Source of the DNA: VGDP01 sp040905845
GTDB lineage: Bacteria > Pseudomonadota > Alphaproteobacteria > SP197
Assembly: GCA_040905845.1 (NCBI GenBank)
Contig: JBBDQV010000182.1
Span: forward strand, 1 to 19,227
Direction: 5' to 3'
Length of the DNA stretch: 19,227 nt
Shown: in pieces, positions 15,122 to 19,227 of the stretch
Layout of the letters: each line of letters starts with the position of its first letter
How positions within the stretch are numbered: the first letter of the stretch is position 1
Made by a program: the position numbers and the translations under genes
The notes under the pieces: model-generated
Told to the model about the DNA's origin: nothing
What the model saw: the letters and a program-made list of their open reading frames with translations, nothing else
Database searches by the model: none

Positions 15122-15661
15122 TCAGCCCACTCGTGAATAATCCGGGCTAGGTGCCCGCTTCCGTCTTGACGCATTGGCGAGCGGCGCGGACGGTTCCGAT
15201 GTTGCATCCAAGGGCACGTCCGGAGCGGTGGGTTCCTCCGATTCGCCGTGAATGGGAGACTCGTTCGCCTCAGGTATTCCAGATGCAGGTCGAGCCTCAA
15301 CTTGCTCTCGAGCAATGAACCACTGTTGAAGACGAGAGCGAGGGATCAAGACTCTCTCGGCCACTCGGCGTCGGACCTTCTGTATGGGAGGGTGACCTGC
15401 ATTGAACTGCTGAAACATGAGCGAGACCTCGTCAGGCGTCAGACCACGACCGCTACGGTCATGTATGACCGATCGGTACGCCTCCAGGCGCCGGGACGGC
15501 GGTCCGTCTGACGAGTTCATGGACATTGGCCGTATGCCGAAATCGCCGCGCTCGGCCGCTTCGACCAGCTCTCTTATTAGGCGCTCGATGCGCTCGGGAG
15601 ACGTCTCGCTCTCGGTCAGAAAGTCGGCGATGGAGATCAGGTCGTCGTCGCTGTCTGACAT
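15122..15661 (-). pseudogene. Unrecognised reading frame truncated by the IS1380 end
   Basis: The 179-residue frame starts at ATG 15661 (MSDSDDDLISIADFL), with AGGA upstream. It has an acidic N-terminus, a likely amphipathic helix (PERIERLIRELVEAAERGD), and a basic middle part with RSGRGLTPDEV and RRRVAERVLIPRSRL. I do not recognise it. Host-derived coding ends at 15152. The last ten or so residues (SPDYSRVG and stop) are read from the IS1380 terminal repeat, so the original C-terminus is gone. It lies 63 bases from the integrase gene on the same strand, as accessory island genes often do. The region left of the IS1380 element (before 12372) does not continue this frame in a protein-like way. 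Confidence 0.6.
15130..15151. repeat. IS1380 terminal inverted repeat, right
   Basis: Inverted partner of 12372-12393, reading TCGTGAATAATCC at its core. Positions 15096-15151 also match 1-56 of the window. Confidence 0.85.
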
Positions 15662-15724
15662 GGAGTTGTTCGTCCTGCGTTCGAGCGACTGACTCGGAGC
15701 AACGTCAATCGAGAGGGCTGGTTC

Positions 15725-17032
15725 CTAGATTGCTCGCTTCAGCTCGACAATCTTGCCAGGCGCGGTTGCCAAGATGGCCTCGATCCTCTTTGCCCAATCC
15801 TCGAGCGCCTTGCACTTCTCGGCGCCGTAGCCGTGGCGGTCGTAGATCGCGGTGACGCCGGCCTCGGCATGGTCGAGCACCTTGCCGATGACCGTGCGTG
15901 AGATGCCGAGACTCGCCATGCCGGCGGCGCACGTCCTGCGCAGGTCGTGCAGGCGCCACGGCGCGAGCGCCTTGACCTTATCGGGGTCCTCGCCCGCCCC
16001 TTTCGCGGCCTCGCGGCGCTCCGCGAGGATCACCGCGTCGAGCTTGAGCTTGGCGGCGCTGTAGACGTTGAACGCCGCGCCCGCCGCCGTCGCGAACACG
16101 AGCGGGCGGTCGGTCTCGGCTTCCGACTTCGCCTGGGCTTCGTCGAGCTTGCGGCGCTGGTCCCGAACGATCGCGAGCGCCGCGTCGGACAACGGAACCT
16201 CGTGCGAGCGGCCGGACTTCTGATACTCGCCGGGGATGTGCCAGACCTTCTCGGCCTCGTCCACGTCGGCCCAGCGTAGGAACCGGACGGGCGTCTTGCG
16301 CTGGCCGCTCAAGAGCAGGAACCGCACCATCGGGCCAAAGACCGTGAATGGCTCAGGGAGCGCCTCGCACGCGGTCCACACCGCCCGTATCTCGTCGGGC
16401 GTGAGCACGCGGTCGCGCGTGACCTCGGCGACCGGCTTGTCCACGTCCATCGCGGGCGAGTAGGGGATCGCGTCGCGCTTCGAGCACCAACGGAGGAACG
16501 TCTTGACCAAGGCGAGCCGGCGGTTCGCGTTGATCGTCATGCCGCACCCGTCGATGAAGCCGATCACGTCGCGCTTGGTGATCTCGGCGATGGGACGCGC
16601 GCCCCACGCGGCGCGGACGCACGCGGCGTGCCGGCGCATCTCTTCTTGGCTGCGCGGGCGGCGCGTGGCGATGTGCTTCTTGTCGAAGTCATCGAGCCAG
16701 GCGCCCACGCTGTTCTCGGGCGCACGGCTCGCGCGGGTGCGCGCTGTATCGGCCTTGCGCTCGGCGCTCGGATCGCCCCCGCCCTTGACGCTCGCGATCC
16801 ACCTGCCGGCGATCTCCCGCGCCCGCTCGCACGTCAAGCCGTGACGGCCGTGCTCGCCGATGGCGGGCCGACGCTGGAGGCCGGCCTTGGTGCGGTAGTA
16901 AACGAAGTAGGCCTTACGCCCCTGGGGCGTGACCTTCACGCCGAAGCCCTTCAGCTCGGTATCCCAGACGATGGCGTCACGCTCGGCGGGCTTCATCGCC
17001 TCGACGACGCGCTTGGTCAGTTTGGCCTTCAT
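15725..17032 (-). CDS. Tyrosine recombinase (P4-type island integrase)
   Basis: The 435-residue protein has an N-terminal DUF4102-like domain (LTKRVVEAMK, DTELKGFGVKVTPQGRKAY), a SAM-like core-binding domain near 105-205 and a C-terminal catalytic domain. Catalytic residues are R245 (LSGQRK), H362 and R365 (LHDLRRT), H388 and nucleophile Y397 (DHAEAGVTAIYD). K272 (QKSGRSHEVPL) is the likely beta-2/3 lysine. It catalyses site-specific integration and excision between att sites, with a tRNA gene as usual target. Its 5' end lies about 190 bases from a tRNA-Arg 3' fragment. The frame is intact, so this enzyme could still be active. Confidence 0.93.
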   Translation of the reverse strand: MKAKLTKRVVEAMKPAERDAIVWDTELKGFGVKVTPQGRKAYFVYYRTKAGLQRRPAIGEHGRHGLTCERAREIAGRWIASVKGGGDPSAERKADTARTRASRAPENSVGAWLDDFDKKHIATRRPRSQEEMRRHAACVRAAWGARPIAEITKRDVIGFIDGCGMTINANRRLALVKTFLRWCSKRDAIPYSPAMDVDKPVAEVTRDRVLTPDEIRAVWTACEALPEPFTVFGPMVRFLLLSGQRKTPVRFLRWADVDEAEKVWHIPGEYQKSGRSHEVPLSDAALAIVRDQRRKLDEAQAKSEAETDRPLVFATAAGAAFNVYSAAKLKLDAVILAERREAAKGAGEDPDKVKALAPWRLHDLRRTCAAGMASLGISRTVIGKVLDHAEAGVTAIYDRHGYGAEKCKALEDWAKRIEAILATAPGKIVELKRAI

Positions 17033-17072
17033 GCGATGCCCCTGTGGCGGGTGCGGCGGCGCCCGTGCCGCT

Positions 17073-17107
17073 GCTACTTGAACTTACCACAGGTAGCCTC
17101 AAGTAGC
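17073..17107. promoter_or_regulatory. 35-base near-perfect palindrome upstream of the integrase
   Basis: The arms are GCTACTTGA (17073-17081) and TCAAGTAGC (17099-17107), perfect inverses, with an inner TACC/GGTA pair round a three-base centre. It lies 40 bases upstream of the integrase start codon. A 13-base palindrome, ATCTCCAGGAGAT (17146-17158), lies further up. These look like operators for a repressor or excisionase sites, but I recognise no specific binding protein. Confidence 0.5.
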
Positions 17108-17224
17108 AACTGGCGACGCCATCGGGCGTAACGCGGCGTCATATCATCTCCAGGAGATTGGCTATTTACCTTGATCTCAGCACCATGGAGCCGAACGAAG
17201 CGCACCTGGGCAACATGGCCTATG

Positions 17225-17274
17225 CCAGACTACGGATCTGGGGGTTGGGAGTTCGAGTCTCTCCGGGCGCGCCA
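17225..17274 (+). other. tRNA-Arg(ACG) 3' fragment, presumed attachment site
   Basis: The 50 bases fold as tRNA positions 27-76: anticodon stem CCAGA/TCTGG, loop CTACGGA with anticodon ACG, variable GGGTT, T arm GGGAG-TTCGAGT-CTCTC, acceptor strand CGGGCGC, discriminator G and CCA. The 5' acceptor strand, D arm and their expected GCGCCCG start are absent from the bases before 17225. Only the anticodon-to-CCA part is therefore present. Such a displaced 3' half is the usual right junction of an element integrated by a tyrosine recombinase into a tRNA gene. Confidence 0.85.
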
Positions 17275-17279
17275 TTCTT

Positions 17280-17498
17280 TCAAACATCGACGGTCAAATC
17301 GGCCGTCGACTCGGGGCTGGCGTAGGCACGCCAGCCGGCGGCGACACAGGCGGCGACGAAGCACGACGCGGCGGCGAGGGCACCACTGGCCCCCGGCGAG
17401 CTCCGCAGGCGTTCGACGAGGGCGGCGACGGCATCATTCGGTCCGTCGCAGCGCACGCTTATCGCGTGGGTCCGATCCACGTAGCGCACGACCGGCAT
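17280..17498 (-). CDS. Small hypothetical protein
   Basis: From ATG 17498 the frame gives 72 residues with an alanine-rich helical middle (LAAASCFVAACVAAGW). It has a weak AGGG upstream and no recognisable domain. It lies between the attachment site and the palindromic repeats. Codons run open, but a chance frame in high-GC DNA is possible. Confidence 0.35.
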   Translation of the reverse strand: MPVVRYVDRTHAISVRCDGPNDAVAALVERLRSSPGASGALAAASCFVAACVAAGWRAYASPESTADLTVDV

Positions 17499-17570
17499 GA
17501 CCCTACACTTATCACCGGCGAGCCGGAATGTGGAACCGCGTGCGGCGCGCCGGCAGTGTCTCGGTTTCGG

Positions 17571-17603
17571 GGCCTCACCCTTCGACAAGCTCAGGGTGAG
17601 GCC
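17571..17603. repeat. REP-like palindrome, first of a pair
   Basis: The arms GGCCTCACCCT and AGGGTGAGGCC are perfect inverses round a CTTCGACAAGCTC core. It lies about 75 bases beyond the stop of the decayed luciferase-like gene and could act as a transcription barrier. The core is a common dispersed repeat in alphaproteobacteria, as I recall. Confidence 0.75.
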
Positions 17604-17613
17604 CTAACTCTAA

Positions 17614-17640
17614 GCCTCATGCTGAGCTTGTCGAAGCATG
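17614..17640. repeat. REP-like palindrome, second of a pair, inverted
   Basis: It starts CCTCATGCTGAGCTTGTCGAA; its core GAGCTTGTCGAAG is the inverse complement of the first copy's core. The hairpin arms are CATGCT/AGCATG. Two copies face each other about ten bases apart, as in REP doublets. Confidence 0.75.
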
Positions 17641-17676
17641 TGGGCCAACCCGGACGCTACCCGGCGCGCCGGCCGC

Positions 17677-18728
17677 TCAGCCGGCGGTTCCCGGCGCCGG
17701 CAGGGGCGGCAGGTCGGGCCGCACTGCCGAGACGACCGGCGTCGCGGCTTCGCCGAGTGCTTGGCGTCGCTCCTTGCGCGCCATGGCCCGCGCGGTCGCG
17801 GGTTCGAGCGCGGCGTCGCGCGCGGCGCGGGACTTGTCGTGGCGGTCCTTGAACGGCGCCATGACCGACATTGCGAACAGCTCGAGCGCCTCGCAGATGT
17901 GCTCGTGGCGGTTCCGCCCGCTCTGCTGGAGGAAGATGATCTGGTCGACCCCGGCCGCCTCGAAGCTCGCGTAGCGCGCCGCCAGCTCCCCCGGCGTGCC
18001 GAGCCCGCGCACGTCGTAGAGCGAGCGGGTGAAGGGGTCGGCGTCGAGCGCGGACTCGGTCTCGGCCCAGCGCTTGGACCGGGCCTCCTCGAAATCCGCC
18101 CACAGGCTGGTGTGCCCCGGCTTGTGCTGGCCGAAGCCATAGTGGTGCCCAAGCCCGTACTTGAAGAAGTCGAAGCCCTCGACGCCGCGCCTTTGCGCCT
18201 CGTCGTGGTCGCGATGGCACGAGAAACCGGTCACCATGGCGACGCGCGGGTTGACGGCGTGGCCGATCGGCACGCGCTCGGCCGCGAACGTCCTGTGATA
18301 GTCCTCGACCCAGGTCCTCGCCTCCTCGGGTTCGAGAAAGGCGAAGGTGAGCGCGCCGATGCCGCGCCGGGCCGCCTCGTGGATCATGGCGCGCGACGAG
18401 AACGCGACCCACAGCGGCGGGTGCGGCTTCTGTACCGGCTTGGGGACGACGTTGCGGGTCGGCATCGAGAAATACCGCCCCTCGAAACCCGGATACGGCG
18501 TCATCACCATCATGTCGCACGCCTGCTCGACCGCCTCGAGCCACATGGCGCGCTTGTCCGCGACGGGATGTTGAAGCCGCCGAGCTCGAGCATCGAGGCG
18601 GACTCGCCGGTGCCGAACTCGACCCGGCCGCCGGACACCAGGTCGAGCGCCTCGCTGACGACGCGCAGCTCGTCGCCCTCGGCCCACGGGCGCGGCAGCT
18701 GGTGCTCGCAGAAGACGCCGAACTCCAT
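17677..18728 (-). pseudogene. Luciferase-like (LLM-class) flavin monooxygenase, decayed
   Basis: The N-terminus starts at ATG 18728 (MEFGVFCEHQLPRPW) and jumps from the first beta-strand region to LDLVSGGRVEFGTGES. Family members have about 70-80 residues between these, including the region with the conserved EHH of the barrel. The family's usual length is about 410; here it is about 350. A one-base loss near 18560 (FNIP to VADKRAMW) then breaks the frame. After it, 295 residues of normal family sequence follow (NVVPKPVQKPHPPLWV and onward) to the TGA at 17677. Gene order places it next to ccoS but on the same strand with no functional link. The deletion-size estimate is from memory of the family. 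Confidence 0.7.
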
Positions 18729-18780
18729 GGCACCGTCACGCCCGGCCTTCGCCTCGACGCCGATCTGTGGACCCGATCGG

Positions 18781-18957
18781 TCACCGCGGCAAGTTGGGGC
18801 CCGGCGGGCCGGGCGGCTGGTCCTCGTCGAACAGGATGCGATGCGCGGCGCCGTCCAGGTCGTCGAACTGGCCGCGCCGCAGCGCCCACAGGAAGGCCGC
18901 GAGCCCGAGCGCGCCCAGTGCGAGCGCGGCGGGGATCAGGTAGATGAGCCCGCTCAT
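18781..18957 (-). CDS. ccoS: CcoS, cbb3 oxidase maturation protein
   Basis: The 58-residue protein has one N-terminal membrane helix (MSGLIYLIPAALALGALGL, about residues 3-25). A charged segment follows, with GQFDDLDG and RILFDED, as in CcoS/FixS. It helps assemble cbb3-type cytochrome oxidase in the inner membrane. Its start overlaps the ccoI stop (ATGA at 18954-18957), as is common in ccoGHIS operons. The TGA is at 18781-18783. The gene is complete. Confidence 0.9.
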   Translation of the reverse strand: MSGLIYLIPAALALGALGLAAFLWALRRGQFDDLDGAAHRILFDEDQPPGPPGPNLPR

Positions 18958-19227
18958 GGCCGCGCCTTGCCCGCGAGACGAAGGGCGTTGGCCATCACCG
19001 CGAGCGAGGACGAGGACATGGCCACCGCGGCCATCAGCGGGGTGACCAGCCCGGCGATGGCGAGAGGCACCGCGAGCGCGTTGTAGGCGAGCGCCAGCGC
19101 CAGGTTCTGGCGCGTCAGCCGCGCCGCGCGCCGGGCCACGTCGAGCAGCGCGACGACCGGACCAAGGCGGTCGCCCTGGAACACCGCGTCGGCGGCGGCC
19201 TGGCTCACGTCGGCCGCCGTCGCCGGC
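18954..19227 (-). CDS. ccoI: CcoI/FixI copper-transporting P-type ATPase, C-terminal end (partial)
   Basis: Only the last 90 residues are in the window. They contain the late P-domain segment PATAADVSQAAADAVFQGD and the final two membrane helices (LALALAYNALAVPLAIAG and the following AAVAMSSSSLAVMANALR). This fits the copper-exporting ATPase that loads copper for cbb3 oxidase. The next gene, ccoS, overlaps its stop. The 5' part, with metal-binding and DKTGT motifs, lies outside the window. Confidence 0.88.
   Translation of the reverse strand, partial: PATAADVSQAAADAVFQGDRLGPVVALLDVARRAARLTRQNLALALAYNALAVPLAIAGLVTPLMAAVAMSSSSLAVMANALRLAGKARP

Larger units (their letters stand above)
12372..15151 (-). 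mobile_element. IS1380-family element, interrupted by an IS630-family element
   Basis: The 22-base terminal inverted repeats are at 12372-12393 and 15130-15151. They match at 18 of 22 positions and start CCTAGCCCG. The element is 2780 bases long. Removing the nested IS630 element and one TA leaves about 1628 bases, the normal IS1380 size. The transposase reads leftward. I see no 4- or 5-base target duplication at the outer ends (GTTG on the left, TGCC on the right), so a deletion or rearrangement followed insertion. The element lies between the TetR gene and a truncated frame beside the integrase. Confidence 0.88.

Noticed and set aside
17200..17274. A complete tRNA gene
   Set aside because: The D arm and 5' acceptor strand are absent; only positions 27-76 are present.
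17638..19086. A 482-codon open frame on the plus strand over the ccoS and luciferase-like region
   Set aside because: It is antisense to recognisable proteins and rich in Arg/Ala/Gly as expected from high-GC shadow reading.
1..19227. CRISPR array, rRNA or toxin-antitoxin pair
   Set aside because: I saw no regularly spaced repeats, rRNA sequence, or paired small genes with recognisable toxin or antitoxin features.

Overview
The window looks like high-GC alphaproteobacterial DNA, probably the right-hand part of a genomic island with a little core chromosome beyond it. The assignment rests on overall base composition, the end of a cbb3 oxidase assembly operon (ccoI-ccoS), a tRNA-Arg(ACG) fragment of alphaproteobacterial type, and a pair of CTTCGACAAGCTCAG-type palindromic repeats. 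I cannot name a genus.

Layout. Bases 1-56 are one terminus of an IS1380-family insertion sequence whose body lies left of the window. After it come a small gene broken by an in-frame TGA (99-404) and a stretch with no convincing gene (405-744). Bases 745-12339 hold a catabolic cluster built round acyl-CoA chemistry. Leftward genes (8331 down to 745) encode a citrate-synthase-like protein, a nitronate monooxygenase-type flavoprotein, an Asp/Glu/hydantoin racemase-type protein, a CrtI/PYROXD2-like FAD oxidoreductase, an SDR, an acyl-CoA dehydrogenase, a NodB/PuuE-type deacetylase with an internal deletion, and a MaoC hydratase. Rightward genes (8493 to 12339) encode an acyl-CoA ligase, an unrecognised 115-aa protein, a DAO-type FAD oxidoreductase and a TetR-family regulator. 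Many neighbours overlap by 1-4 bases or lie within 40 bases of each other, so they are probably co-transcribed and partly translationally coupled. A strong promoter-like sequence with two overlapping inverted repeats sits at 6363-6416, inside the leftward series.

Bases 12372-15151 are a complete IS1380-family element with an IS630-family element (12398-13547) nested inside it. The IS1380 transposase carries two apparent frameshifts and the IS630 transposase one, at a seven-base homopolymer. The IS1380 end cuts off the 3' part of a 15152-15661 reading frame. Next come a tyrosine integrase (15725-17032) and the 3' half of a tRNA-Arg(ACG) (17225-17274). The orientation of that fragment says the integrated element lies to its left, so all bases up to about 17224 should be inside the island and the intact tRNA should lie left of the window. 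To the right, taken as core chromosome, are a small possible gene, the palindromic repeat pair, a decayed luciferase-like monooxygenase gene, ccoS and the end of ccoI.

Working model (inference). The ligase makes an acyl-CoA. The acyl-CoA dehydrogenase, MaoC hydratase and SDR then carry out the first three beta-oxidation-like steps. No thiolase is present; a citrate-synthase/citryl-CoA-lyase-fold protein could supply the carbon-carbon step. The flavoproteins, the racemase-like protein and the deacetylase-like protein suggest a nitrogen-containing, perhaps cyclic-amide, substrate. The substrate cannot be read from the sequence.
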